A stretch of DNA of 64,000 nt from SSF26 sp037443945 (lineage in GTDB: Bacteria; Chloroflexota; Anaerolineae; J102), in the NCBI GenBank assembly GCA_037443945.1, contig JBBINH010000010.1:27185-91184 (forward strand), read 5' to 3'. Numbering within the stretch: the stretch's first letter is position 1; every line of letters starts with the position of its first letter. Shown in pieces: positions 1-8,317 of the stretch. The notes under the pieces are model-generated. The model made no database searches, was not told where the DNA came from, and worked only from the letters and a program-made list of their open reading frames with translations. The translations under genes and the position numbers were made by a program.

Positions 1-1
1 C

Positions 2-526
2 ATCCGCAAAATCCGTGAATTGCTGCCCGCGTGCACCGTCGAAGTTCTCATCCCCGACTTTATGGGCAACGAGCAGGCCTTGTACACGGTCATGCGCGAA
101 AGGCCGGAGATCCTCAACCACAACATCGAAACGGTGCCGCGTTTGTATCGCCGGGTGCGCCCGCAGGCCCGCTTCGAGCGTTCGCTCCGGGTGTTGGAGC
201 GGGCCAAAGCAATGGACCCCGAGGCGTTGACCAAATCGGGCATCATGGTGGGCCTGGGTGAGCGTTGGGAGGAAATCCTGGAGGCGATGGCCGCCCTGCG
301 GTCCGTGCAGACCGATATCCTCACCATCGGTCAGTATCTGCAACCGAGTCGTTTTCATCTCCCCATCGAGCGCTACTACACCCCGGCCGAATTCGACGAG
401 CTGCGCCGTCTGGGCGAGGAAATGGGCTTTCGGTGGGTCGAATCGGGGCCGCTGGTGCGTTCATCCTACCATGCCGACGGTCAGGCCCGGCTGGTGCGAC
501 GAACCCCACGCGCAGTTTGGCCATGA
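2..526 (+). CDS. lipA: lipoyl synthase, C-terminal part (cut by window edge)
   Basis: This is the C-terminal ~174 residues of lipoyl synthase, the radical-SAM enzyme that inserts two sulfurs into protein-bound octanoyl groups to make lipoyl cofactors of 2-oxoacid dehydrogenases and the glycine cleavage system. The reading frame is open from base 2. Family hallmarks visible are NHNIETVPRLY, KSGIMVGLGE, the DILTIGQYLQPS segment and the conserved C-terminal serine region (GPLVRSSYHA). The radical-SAM CxxxCxxC cluster lies upstream of the window. Its TGA stop overlaps the ATG of the next gene (ATGA), so the two are probably translationally coupled. Confidence 0.93.
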   Translation: MRKIRELLPACTVEVLIPDFMGNEQALYTVMRERPEILNHNIETVPRLYRRVRPQARFERSLRVLERAKAMDPEALTKSGIMVGLGERWEEILEAMAALRSVQTDILTIGQYLQPSRFHLPIERYYTPAEFDELRRLGEEMGFRWVESGPLVRSSYHADGQARLVRRTPRAVWP

Positions 527-1701
527 ACGCGTACTTTCAGCAGCGCAGCCGAGAGTTGGCTCCGGCCCTGGTAGCCTGGCGTCGGGATTTCCATCAATAC
601 CCCGAGCTCGGTTTTCAAGAGCTGCGCACGGCCGGCATTGTCGCCGCCCATCTGCGGCAACTGGGCCTGGAAGTGCGCACCGGCGTGGGCCAGACCGGTG
701 TTGTGGCGTTGGTGGAGGGCCGGGGCCCCGGTCCTACCGTGCTTCTGCGTTTCGATATGGATGCTCTGCCGGTAACAGAGGCGACCGGTTTGCCCTTTGC
801 CAGCCGGCATGAAGGCGTGATGCATGCCTGCGGCCATGACGGGCATACGGCTATCGGCATGGCCGTAGCCCAGATGCTGGTCGAGACGGCAGCCCATTGG
901 CCGGGGCGCGTGAAGCTGCTCTTCCAGCCCGCCGAAGAGGGATTGGGCGGTGCTGCCGCCACCATCGCCGATGGCGTGCTGGCCGACCCACAACCCGACC
1001 GGGCTTTCGGGTTGCATCTGTGGAACGCCTTGCCGTTGGGCCAGGTTGTTGCCCAGCCCGGACCGCTCATGGCCGCGGCCGATCGGTTCACCCTCACCGT
1101 GACCGGCCGGGGTGGGCACGGCGGTATGCCGCATACGACGGTGGATGCCGTGCTCGTCGCCAGTCAAGCCGTTACCCTTCTGCAGAGCATCGTCAGCCGC
1201 AATCTACCGCCCCATGAGGCGGCCGTGCTCAGCGTGGGCAGCTTCCACGCCGGCGATGCCTTCAACGTCATCGCCGAGACGGCCGTGCTGACGGGCACGC
1301 TCCGCACCCTGCAACCGGAGGTGCGCAACGTGCTCATCCGCCGGATGGAGGAGATGCTCGACGGTCTGGTCCGGGCGCACGGCGCTTCGTACACCCTGGA
1401 GCTGGCCGATCATACCCCGGCCCTGGTCAACGACCCCGAAGCCACGCGCCTGGCCGCGGCGGCGGCAGCTACGGTTGTTGCGCCCTCGCAGCTCACCACC
1501 ATCGCGCCTCTGATGGTGGCCGAGGACATGGCCGAGTTTCTGACGCGCGTGCCGGGTTGCTACTTGCTGGTGGGTGCACAGCCCGATGCCGCTACGGTGG
1601 CGCCTCATCATAGCCCGCGCTTCGATTTTGCCGAGGAAGCTCTGCCGTTGGCGGCGGCCATCCTGGCCACCGTCGCCGTTGCGGCCCTGCGTCGTTCCTG
1701 A
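523..1701 (+). CDS. M20-family amidohydrolase (hippurate / N-acyl amino acid hydrolase type)
   Basis: A 392-residue zinc-dependent amidohydrolase of the M20D group (HipO/IlaL-like), expected to cleave N-acyl or N-acetyl amino acids in the cytoplasm. The start at 523 overlaps the lipA stop by ATGA and gives the usual N-terminus with RRDFHQYPELGFQE. Metal-binding signatures are visible: HACGHDGHTA near residue 108 and the QPAEEGLGG catalytic segment, plus a dimerisation-domain GRGGHGGMPH. Length fits the family. The substrate cannot be told from sequence. Confidence 0.9.
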   Translation: MNAYFQQRSRELAPALVAWRRDFHQYPELGFQELRTAGIVAAHLRQLGLEVRTGVGQTGVVALVEGRGPGPTVLLRFDMDALPVTEATGLPFASRHEGVMHACGHDGHTAIGMAVAQMLVETAAHWPGRVKLLFQPAEEGLGGAAATIADGVLADPQPDRAFGLHLWNALPLGQVVAQPGPLMAAADRFTLTVTGRGGHGGMPHTTVDAVLVASQAVTLLQSIVSRNLPPHEAAVLSVGSFHAGDAFNVIAETAVLTGTLRTLQPEVRNVLIRRMEEMLDGLVRAHGASYTLELADHTPALVNDPEATRLAAAAAATVVAPSQLTTIAPLMVAEDMAEFLTRVPGCYLLVGAQPDAATVAPHHSPRFDFAEEALPLAAAILATVAVAALRRS

Positions 1702-1763
1702 GCAGGCCCGGTCAGGCCGTTTTTTCATCGTCCCGATTTTTGACCTCTTCGTCGCTCACAACT

Positions 1764-2729
1764 ATGCGCATCGTTATCATGGGCGCCGGCGCGCTGGGTT
1801 CGGTCTTTGGAGGCTACCTGGCGCGCGCCGGTTTCGATGTGACCTTGATCGGCCGTGAGCCGCATATCCGGGCCATCCAGGCGAACGGTCTGCATATCGG
1901 CGGCGAACACGACTTTATCGTCCCCGTCCGCGCGACGACCGAGGCCACGACGGTTACCGAAGCCGATCTGCTGCTCTTCTGCGTGCGCGCGCCCGATTTG
2001 CCGCAGGCTCTGGCCGATATCGCCCATGTGCAACCGGAAATGGTCGCTTCGTTCCAGAACGGTCTGCGCAAGGATGAGCCGTTGATCGCCCATTTCGGGC
2101 CCGGACCGGTGATCGGCGCCACCACCATCCTGGCTGCCCGCTCCATCGCGCCGGGCCATGTCCGGTGTACGGCCATGGGCTATACCTGGTTCGGGGAGCT
2201 GGACAATCGTCAGACCCCGCGCTTGCAGGCCGTGGTCCAGGCCTGGCGCAAGGCCGGCCTCCCGGTTGAAGTGCCGGCCGATATCCATGCCGTCGAGTGG
2301 GCCAAGCTGGCCTATTTGTTGCCGGTTTTGGCCCTCAGCGGCCTGACCCGGCTGCCCTATCACCAAATCCTGCAAAGCCCCGACCTGGCCTATGTGTTCG
2401 TGCAAATGGCGCGTGAGGTCAACAAAATCGCCCGTGCTTATAGCGTGACGCTGAGCGATCACCCCGGTTTGGGCCTGCGCAGCTTGCTCTATGCCCCCTT
2501 CGAGGAGGCCGTCCAGGTGCTGAATACACGCGGACGGGCGCTGGAGGCGGCCGGAAAGACCGACATCACCACGAACATGCTCGAGGATCTGCTGTTGGGA
2601 CGGCAGACCGAAATCGAGGCCATTGCGGCGGATCTGGTGCAGATGGCCCACGATGCCGGTCTGGCCGCGCCGGCCGTGGATCTGGTCTATCGCATCCTGC
2701 GCGGCATCGACTATTGGGCCCGGACATGA
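1764..2729 (+). CDS. panE: 2-dehydropantoate 2-reductase family (ketopantoate reductase)
   Basis: A 321-residue ApbA/PanE-type NADPH oxidoreductase, which in the canonical case reduces ketopantoate to pantoate for pantothenate and CoA synthesis. The N-terminus carries the nucleotide-binding GAGALGSVFGG motif directly after the chosen ATG; an upstream in-frame start at 1740 would put eight unconserved residues before it. The C-terminal helical domain contains VEWAKLAYLLPV, resembling the conserved ExxWxKL segment, but KL sits beside an alanine-rich rather than an Asn-rich stretch. ApbA paralogues of unknown substrate are common, so the specific reaction is inferred. Confidence 0.8.
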   Translation: MRIVIMGAGALGSVFGGYLARAGFDVTLIGREPHIRAIQANGLHIGGEHDFIVPVRATTEATTVTEADLLLFCVRAPDLPQALADIAHVQPEMVASFQNGLRKDEPLIAHFGPGPVIGATTILAARSIAPGHVRCTAMGYTWFGELDNRQTPRLQAVVQAWRKAGLPVEVPADIHAVEWAKLAYLLPVLALSGLTRLPYHQILQSPDLAYVFVQMAREVNKIARAYSVTLSDHPGLGLRSLLYAPFEEAVQVLNTRGRALEAAGKTDITTNMLEDLLLGRQTEIEAIAADLVQMAHDAGLAAPAVDLVYRILRGIDYWART

Positions 2730-2756
2730 AGGCAGACCGGGCTGCCTTTGCCTCCG

Positions 2757-3908
2757 ATGAGCTGGTTTCTCGTCCACCCCTCCGGTTTACGCTACCCTAT
2801 CGGCACGACCGGCCTGCGTCTGGGGCGCGCTGCCGATAACGATGTCGTGCTTACCGATGCCGAGGTCTCCCGGCGTCATGCTGTTATCCGCTGGCAAGAC
2901 GGCCGGCCCTGGATCGAGGACAGCGGCAGTCGGAACGGGACTTTTGTGGACGAGGTGCGCTTGACCCAACCGCAGCCCCTTCGGCCCGGTCAGGTGATTC
3001 GTCTGGGACATACCCGGTTGCAGGTCGAGTTCGTTGCCGAATCCGTACCGGCAGCCGGGCCGGTAGCGCCATCGCTGCCGCCGGTCGTTGCCGCCTCGGC
3101 AACCCCTGCGGCCGTGGGATCGGGGCTCTCGCCGGTGCAGGCGGCGCTTATCGGCGCTTTGATCGGCCTGGTCGGGTTGCTCATCGTCTTCTTCGCCGTG
3201 GTCTGGCCCTTGTTGCGGCAGGCTGCGCCTGCGCCTCCTGCGACGCCGTTGGCGCCCGCCGTGGCCCAGGCCCGCGCGCTGCGGGCAACGGCCCTTTTGC
3301 TGACCCCCGTTGACGATACGGCAAATTCGGTGCCGGCGACCGGCATCGTGGTCGCCGAGCGCGGCCGCATTCTCACCGCCTACACGGCCGTCTACGATGC
3401 AACGACCGGGCAGCCCTATAACCGCAAAAGCCAGGTACTGGTGGGGCTCAGCAGCGATCCCACACGGGCGGAAACGAGTCTGGACCGCTGGTATCTGGCC
3501 CGCGTGGTGCGGGCCGACCGCAACCGCGATCTGGCCGTGTTGCAGGTCTTCGCCTGGCAAGACGGTTCGCCCCTGCCCAATAGCTTTGCCCTAACCCCGG
3601 TCGTTCTGGGCGATACAAGCGGTCTGCGTCCGGGTGCTCCTCTGGTCATCCTCAGTTTCGGCACCGACCAAAACCGGGTCCTGGCCCAGACCGTCCTGAC
3701 CGATGTCCTAGCCGATGCTGAGCTCGGCCTGGCCCGTGGATGGTTGCAGACCGACATCGTGCTCGGCCGCGAGCATCTGGGGGGACCGGTATTGGATGAT
3801 CAGGCCCGGTTGGTCGGGCTTTACACCGGCGCCGCCGTGGCCGGCGGCCGCACGAGTTTGCTGCGCAGCATCGACGCCGCCCAGTTTCTGCTGCGCGGCG
3901 CCGATTAG
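2757..3908 (+). CDS. FHA-domain membrane protein with inactive trypsin-like domain
   Basis: A 383-residue protein in three parts. Residues ~1-95 are an FHA phosphothreonine-binding domain with the signature GRAADNDVVL, SRRHAVIRW and SRNGTFVDE. A Pro/Ala linker leads to one membrane helix (ALIGALIGLVGLLIVFFAVV, near residue 130). The rest looks like an HtrA/trypsin-fold domain: ILTAYTAV stands where ILTNxHVV is expected, RDLAVLQV keeps the Asp position (D258), and the GNSGGP serine loop reads REHLGGPV. His (T210) and Ser (L341) are thus missing, so it is probably a binding pseudoprotease. An in-frame TTG at 2748 is an alternative start. It may couple Ser/Thr phosphorylation to the cell surface; that role is inferred. 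Confidence 0.75.
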   Translation: MSWFLVHPSGLRYPIGTTGLRLGRAADNDVVLTDAEVSRRHAVIRWQDGRPWIEDSGSRNGTFVDEVRLTQPQPLRPGQVIRLGHTRLQVEFVAESVPAAGPVAPSLPPVVAASATPAAVGSGLSPVQAALIGALIGLVGLLIVFFAVVWPLLRQAAPAPPATPLAPAVAQARALRATALLLTPVDDTANSVPATGIVVAERGRILTAYTAVYDATTGQPYNRKSQVLVGLSSDPTRAETSLDRWYLARVVRADRNRDLAVLQVFAWQDGSPLPNSFALTPVVLGDTSGLRPGAPLVILSFGTDQNRVLAQTVLTDVLADAELGLARGWLQTDIVLGREHLGGPVLDDQARLVGLYTGAAVAGGRTSLLRSIDAAQFLLRGAD

Positions 3909-4102
3909 CCCCCTGCGCCCGGATCGGTCTGATGGGGATAAGGCGCCGGGAAGCACCCAGACGCGCCTCCGGCCATGCATGGCCTGGATGACACTTGGGG
4001 TTAGCCGTTCGCGGTCAAGAAGAAGTCGTGCCTGTCCGACCGGGCAGGAAACGAACGCCGGCCGGAGGAGGAAGGCAGGTCCGATTACGGCATTGTCCGA
4101 GT

Positions 4103-4130
4103 TGACGCGGCGGGAATTGTCGGCTATAAT
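4103..4130 (+). promoter_or_regulatory. sigma70-type promoter of the znuA-like gene
   Basis: TTGACG, a 17-base spacer and TATAAT lie about 35 bases upstream of the znuA-like start codon. The near-consensus -10 box directly abuts the palindrome described in the next entry. Positions may be off by one base. Confidence 0.65.
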
Positions 4131-4148
4131 TGAGACATTATCTCATTT
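4128..4148 (+). promoter_or_regulatory. palindromic operator, probably Zur/Fur-family
   Basis: The core TGAGA-N5-TCTCA is a perfect inverted repeat. It extends outward to an AT-rich 8-base arm on each side with one mismatch (AATTGAGA against TCTCATTT). It covers the expected transcription start of a zinc-binding lipoprotein gene. The size and AT-rich symmetry fit a Fur-superfamily site, and the gene's function points to Zur. The regulator is not in the window. Confidence 0.5.
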
Positions 4149-4165
4149 ATCAGAGGCTGCTCGAC

Positions 4166-5197
4166 ATGAAACGATGTCTGTCATCCTCCCGTGGCCTGCC
4201 TGTGCCCCTGGTCATGCTTTGCGTTCCTCTTATCCTCTTCCTGGCGGGCTGCGGGCGTGCGGCCACGCCGGAGCCAACGGTCTCATCCCGACCCTTGCGG
4301 GTTGTGGTCAGCACCACCGTTGTTGGCGATGTCGTGTCTGCGGTTGGCGGCGAGGCCATCGCGCTGACGGTGCTGATGCCGCCGGGTGCCGATCCCCATG
4401 GTTTTCAACCGACCCCGCGCGATGTGGCCGCTTTGAGCGAGGCCGATCTGGTGTTCATCAACGGCTTGGGTCTGGAGGAAGGGCTGTTGCCGGTGATCGA
4501 AGGGGCTGTGGCGGCCGAACGGATCGTGGCCGTCTCCGAGGGTCTTCCCGTTTTGCGTGGTGCGGATGAGCCCGAACATGACGACCATGCGGCAGACGAG
4601 GGCCATGACGAGCACGAAGGGACATCCCCCACCACCGCAACCGGCGCTGAGCATGAGCATGCCGTCGATCCGCACACCTGGATGGACCCCAATCACGTGA
4701 TCGTCTGGGCCCGCGTTATCGCCGAGGCTCTGGCCCAGGCCGATCCGAACCATCGGCGCGACTACGAAGCGCGAGCACAGGCCTATATCGCCGAATTGGA
4801 GGCCCTCGATGCCTGGATCCGGCAGGAGGTGGCGACGATCCCCCCGGAAAAACGCCTCTTGGTTACCGATCATCTCGTTTTCGGCTATTTTGCCCGGCGT
4901 TATGGTTTTGAGCAGGTGGGGGCCGTTATCCCCGGTTTCAGCGCCGTGGCCGAGCCTTCGGCTCAGGAGTTGGCGGCGTTGGAGGAGGCCATCCGCAGCC
5001 ACGGTGTGCCGGCCATTTTTGTCGGGACCACGGTCAATCCCCGTCTGGCCGAACGGGTAGCCCGCGATACCGGAACGCGTCTGCTGAGGATTTACACCGG
5101 TTCGCTCAGCGGGCCGGAGGGGCCGGCGCCTACCTACCTTGAGTTGATGCGCTACAATGTGCGCACCATCGTTGCGGGTTTGCGGCCGGAGTCCTGA
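4166..5197 (+). CDS. znuA: ZnuA-like zinc ABC transporter substrate-binding lipoprotein
   Basis: A 343-residue cluster A-I solute-binding protein (ZnuA/AdcA/TroA family) that captures Zn2+ (or Mn2+) outside the membrane for an ABC importer. The start at 4166 gives a lipoprotein signal ending in LFLAGCG. Metal ligands of the family are recognisable: DPHGFQPTPRD, VDPHTWMDP, TDHLVFGYFARRYG and the late VGTTVNP segment. Between lobes there is a His/Asp/Glu-rich loop (HDDHAADEGHDEHEG), typical of zinc rather than manganese binders. No znuB or znuC lies beside it, so the permease and ATPase must be elsewhere. It has its own promoter and palindrome. Confidence 0.9.
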   Translation: MKRCLSSSRGLPVPLVMLCVPLILFLAGCGRAATPEPTVSSRPLRVVVSTTVVGDVVSAVGGEAIALTVLMPPGADPHGFQPTPRDVAALSEADLVFINGLGLEEGLLPVIEGAVAAERIVAVSEGLPVLRGADEPEHDDHAADEGHDEHEGTSPTTATGAEHEHAVDPHTWMDPNHVIVWARVIAEALAQADPNHRRDYEARAQAYIAELEALDAWIRQEVATIPPEKRLLVTDHLVFGYFARRYGFEQVGAVIPGFSAVAEPSAQELAALEEAIRSHGVPAIFVGTTVNPRLAERVARDTGTRLLRIYTGSLSGPEGPAPTYLELMRYNVRTIVAGLRPES

Positions 5198-5228
5198 TCC
5201 GGACGGCGTCTGGCACCCGGCGCAGGTC

Positions 5229-5258
5229 TTGACTTCCCGGCTCTTTTCGGCGTATGCT
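5229..5258 (+). promoter_or_regulatory. putative promoter for the 80-residue protein
   Basis: TTGACT, an 18-base spacer and TATGCT stand about 85 bases upstream of the start codon of the small gene at 5344. Recognised by eye only. Confidence 0.4.
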
Positions 5259-5343
5259 TGAATATGGCCGCCGTTGGGCGACCTGGGCTGCCACCACAAC
5301 GGCGTGGTTGGCAGCCACGCCGACCATGTTGAGGAGGTGATTT

Positions 5344-5586
5344 ATGGCTGTCCGCATCGGTACTCGCATACGCCGTTCGTTGAGGGCATGGCTTCGTTGG
5401 TTGTTCCTCAGCCCTGTGCAATACCTGCCTCCACCCTTCGGCGACCCCGTGCCGGCTCATCTGAAGGTCTTTTGGGTGCAGGCCGAACGGGCCCGCAATG
5501 CCGTGGCGTGGGTTGTGCGGGCCCGTCCCCGCTGGCGACCGCACACCAAAGCGACGTGGAGGAACATTCCCTTCAGGCGGTTATAG
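5344..5586 (+). CDS. small basic protein of unknown function
   Basis: An 80-residue Arg- and Trp-rich protein with no cysteines; no family was recognised. It is supported as a gene by a strong Shine-Dalgarno sequence (GAGGAGGTG) seven to eight bases before the ATG and by a promoter-like sequence upstream. The N-terminal half has an amphipathic basic stretch (RIRRSLRAWLRWLFL), which could lie on a membrane. It stands alone between the znuA-like gene and a lipoprotein gene. Confidence 0.55.
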   Translation: MAVRIGTRIRRSLRAWLRWLFLSPVQYLPPPFGDPVPAHLKVFWVQAERARNAVAWVVRARPRWRPHTKATWRNIPFRRL

Positions 5587-5796
5587 TCGCAGCTTGAGAG
5601 CAAGCCCAAAACGAATTGGGCGTGCGCTTCCCGGAGCGGTTGCCTGGGACGGGCAACGTGCAAGTGCTTCAACGTTCCATTTTGGCATAGATACCGGTTC
5701 GCCATAGACTGGGGAGTTCGAACTCCCATTTCGTGCCGATTTCCACCACCCCTCGTCGATGCCGGTGGCTCTTGAACGAGGTCTGTCGAGAGAACG

Positions 5797-6498
5797 GTGC
5801 TCATCCGTAGAACGCTCTTGTCCTTTCTCGGTCTCCTGGGGGCGGTTGGGCTGGCGGCATGTGCAACGGCCGCTGCCAACAGGTCAACGGCCTTGCCCGG
5901 CCCTACGCCCCCTTGCGCCCCTGATGAATCCCTCATTGTCTGCGCGGACCGTCTGGCATCGCAGCGAATAACCCTAACCCCGTTGCCGCCTCCGACATTG
6001 AGTGCGGAGTTCCTGACGGCAGAGGCTGAATACCAACAACGGCTTCTCCGGCAAACGCCCACGTCGTTTTCGCCGACCCCGACGCCGACCCCCTCTTACG
6101 TCCTTTTGCCGGACGCCCCCAAGGGCGTGGTGCTCCTACAAAGCCGCAGCCTGTATCAGGAGCGTCCCCTGTTCGCGGTGACGTATGCCGAGGCGGAATG
6201 GCGGTTGGAGGATACCGACGATGGTCCTGTGCTCGTTCATAACACGATCGCAGGCTGTCGCTTGTCGTGGCTGTCGCTGCCCATGGAAATGGGAGAAGCG
6301 CCCATCATCGAGTCAAAGGAACTGGCCGGATATACGGTGGAAGTGCGCAAGTTTAGCCGGTCCGGCACGATTTCTTACGGGCTTAGTATCGACGGGAGTT
6401 ATTATCTTTTTGGTCTCTTCTTCGCTCCCACCGCGCTGAGCGAGTGTCAGGCTGCCGGTGAGACGGTTTTGCACACGTTTCGGTTGGTATCGGACTAA
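5797..6498 (+). CDS. putative secreted lipoprotein
   Basis: A 233-residue protein starting at GTG, with a basic N-terminus, a hydrophobic segment and a lipobox (GLAACAT), so probably anchored outside the membrane through Cys22. A Pro/Thr-rich linker (TSFSPTPTPTPS) leads to a compact C-terminal domain of ~130 residues that I do not recognise. Two or three cysteines (C in IAGCRLS and SECQAAG) could form a disulfide. Such linkers are common in Chloroflexota lipoproteins. The ~210 bases before it hold no other feature I can support. Confidence 0.65.
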   Translation: MLIRRTLLSFLGLLGAVGLAACATAAANRSTALPGPTPPCAPDESLIVCADRLASQRITLTPLPPPTLSAEFLTAEAEYQQRLLRQTPTSFSPTPTPTPSYVLLPDAPKGVVLLQSRSLYQERPLFAVTYAEAEWRLEDTDDGPVLVHNTIAGCRLSWLSLPMEMGEAPIIESKELAGYTVEVRKFSRSGTISYGLSIDGSYYLFGLFFAPTALSECQAAGETVLHTFRLVSD

Positions 6499-6650
6499 CG
6501 AGGCCGACGGTGGGCGTAGAATCGGTCGGCTTCCGTCCGGCGCGCCCCTATCCTAAGCCGCGTTTTACCGTTGGCGGTTCACCGTCCCACGATCTATCCG
6601 TGCTCTGCTGGGGATAAGCAGGACAAAGGCTCGTATTCCTGTCGGCCCCG

Positions 6651-7445
6651 TCAAATGTACAGATCGCGGCGATTGTACCGCCAATAGGCCAGCCCGATGC
6701 AGGCGACCATGATGAGCAGCGAAAGCCAGAGGTAGATCGGCTCGATCCTTCCTTCGCGCCAGATCATGCCGGCATCCGTGTACTTGAAGGGCGAGAAGTA
6801 CTTGAGGAACGCGACCTTTTCGTGCAGGGAAGCGACGATCGAGAGGAAATAGGTGCCCAACAGAACGGCGATCGCGGCGGCGCCGGCGCGGCGGTACTGT
6901 TGCATGGTGCAGCCCAGGAAGATGCCGATGGCGATGAAGAGCATCTGGAGCAAGAAGAGGCCGACCATGGAGGTGTAAAAGAAGCCCCAGAAGCCCTCGT
7001 CCGGCGTGTAGGAGCGGCTGCTGACCAGGAGGGAAAGCACGGTCACGCCGAGCAGGAGGATGGAATGGACGATCACGGCGAACAGTTTGGCCGTCACCAC
7101 CCGGCGGCGCGTAACGGGGAGCACCAGCGAAAACTCGACCGTCTTATCGCGCTCTTCTTTGGCGATCACGTCGCTGCCCCACATCGCGGCGGCGATGCCC
7201 AGGATCAGGGCGTAGTAGACGTGCATGATGCCGTAGAAGCCGCTCAGCGTGGTCAGGTTGAAGACGGTCATGTTCAACGCCTCCAGCACGGCCTTGGGCA
7301 TCTGGCCGAGGACGGCGAGCATCTCCGGGTTTTCGGCGTAGGTCTTGAACTTGGTGAAGCCGGTGACGGTAAAGAGGAAGATGATGAGGCTGTAGATGAA
7401 CAGGGATTTGAGATGGGCTCGAAATTCGCGCCAGAAGATGTTCAT
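6651..7445 (-). CDS. ABC-2 type exporter permease subunit
   Basis: A 264-residue membrane protein with about six hydrophobic segments. It opens MNIFWREFRAHLKSLFIYS, as in permeases of Nat/BcrB type, and contains the ABC-2 motif EERDKTVEFSLVLPVTRRR before a transmembrane helix. It is the last gene of the operon tetR-ATPase-permease-permease, 50 bases after the previous permease. With that paralogue it probably forms a heterodimeric channel. The substrate is unknown; drug, lipid or peptide export is possible. Confidence 0.85.
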   Translation of the reverse strand: MNIFWREFRAHLKSLFIYSLIIFLFTVTGFTKFKTYAENPEMLAVLGQMPKAVLEALNMTVFNLTTLSGFYGIMHVYYALILGIAAAMWGSDVIAKEERDKTVEFSLVLPVTRRRVVTAKLFAVIVHSILLLGVTVLSLLVSSRSYTPDEGFWGFFYTSMVGLFLLQMLFIAIGIFLGCTMQQYRRAGAAAIAVLLGTYFLSIVASLHEKVAFLKYFSPFKYTDAGMIWREGRIEPIYLWLSLLIMVACIGLAYWRYNRRDLYI

Positions 7446-7495
7446 GCCTTCTCTCCTTGGGTATTTCAGAAACTACGACATCGCTTTGGATCCCG

Positions 7496-8305
7496 CTAGG
7501 TGACCGAGGGGATATCGCGCCGCAGGTAGCGCACGTAACTGAGCGCCAGGGCGATGACGGTTACGGCCAGGTTCAACCCGACCAGCGCGAGGTCAAAGTG
7601 GCCGTGGGTCACGGCGTATTCGGGATTGAAATGCTTGAAGGCGGTCAGGTATTCGAGCTTGGCCTCGCCGAGCAGGTCGCTGAAGGCGCCCAGCAGGTAC
7701 ATGCCGAAACCCAGCCCCAGGCCATAGGGCGTGACGCTGCGAATGCGGCGCACGAGGAGCGAGATGAGCGTGCCGAGGGAGAAAAAGAAGAGCTGGAACG
7801 GCACCAATCCCCATAGCAGGCGCGTCAGCAGCGCCGGGTCGTAGGGACGGCCCTCGCGGAAGGCCTCGATGAAGCCGAAGGAAGCCGCCCAGACGACGGC
7901 CTGGGTGATGGCCAGCCCACAGAGCGCGGCAAGCAGTTTGCTGACGAAAATCTGCGCGCGCGAGACCGGCTTGCTCATTAGGAAGTCGGCGGTCAGTTCG
8001 CGCTCTTCCACGGAGAGCATGCCGAAACCGTAGTTCGAGGCCTGGATCGCCAGCAGAAGCTGGACGAACAGGTAGACGAAGCTGAAGAAGCCCATCACCG
8101 TGGAAAAGTCTACATCGCCAATGCCGAAGGCGGCGCGGAACTCCGGCGGGAATTGCTGGAAGGCACGGTTCATCACCTCCGCCTGATCGGCGAAGAGTGG
8201 ATACATCAGCAGGTACACCAGGATCACGGCGGCGGTAGAAGCGGCCCAGATGAGCACGGAAGCGAGCCGGGCGCGGAATTCGTGGCGGAAGATGTTGCGG
8301 CGCAT
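7496..8305 (-). CDS. ABC-2 type exporter permease subunit
   Basis: A 269-residue membrane protein with about six transmembrane segments and the same architecture as the downstream permease: N-terminal RNIFRHEFRARLASV, then VEERELTADFLMSKPVSRAQIF, the cytoplasmic motif characteristic of ABC-2 permeases. It lies 12 bases after the ATPase gene, so co-expression is very likely. Confidence 0.86.
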   Translation of the reverse strand: MRRNIFRHEFRARLASVLIWAASTAAVILVYLLMYPLFADQAEVMNRAFQQFPPEFRAAFGIGDVDFSTVMGFFSFVYLFVQLLLAIQASNYGFGMLSVEERELTADFLMSKPVSRAQIFVSKLLAALCGLAITQAVVWAASFGFIEAFREGRPYDPALLTRLLWGLVPFQLFFFSLGTLISLLVRRIRSVTPYGLGLGFGMYLLGAFSDLLGEAKLEYLTAFKHFNPEYAVTHGHFDLALVGLNLAVTVIALALSYVRYLRRDIPSVT

Positions 8306-8317
8306 GGTAGCCCTCGC

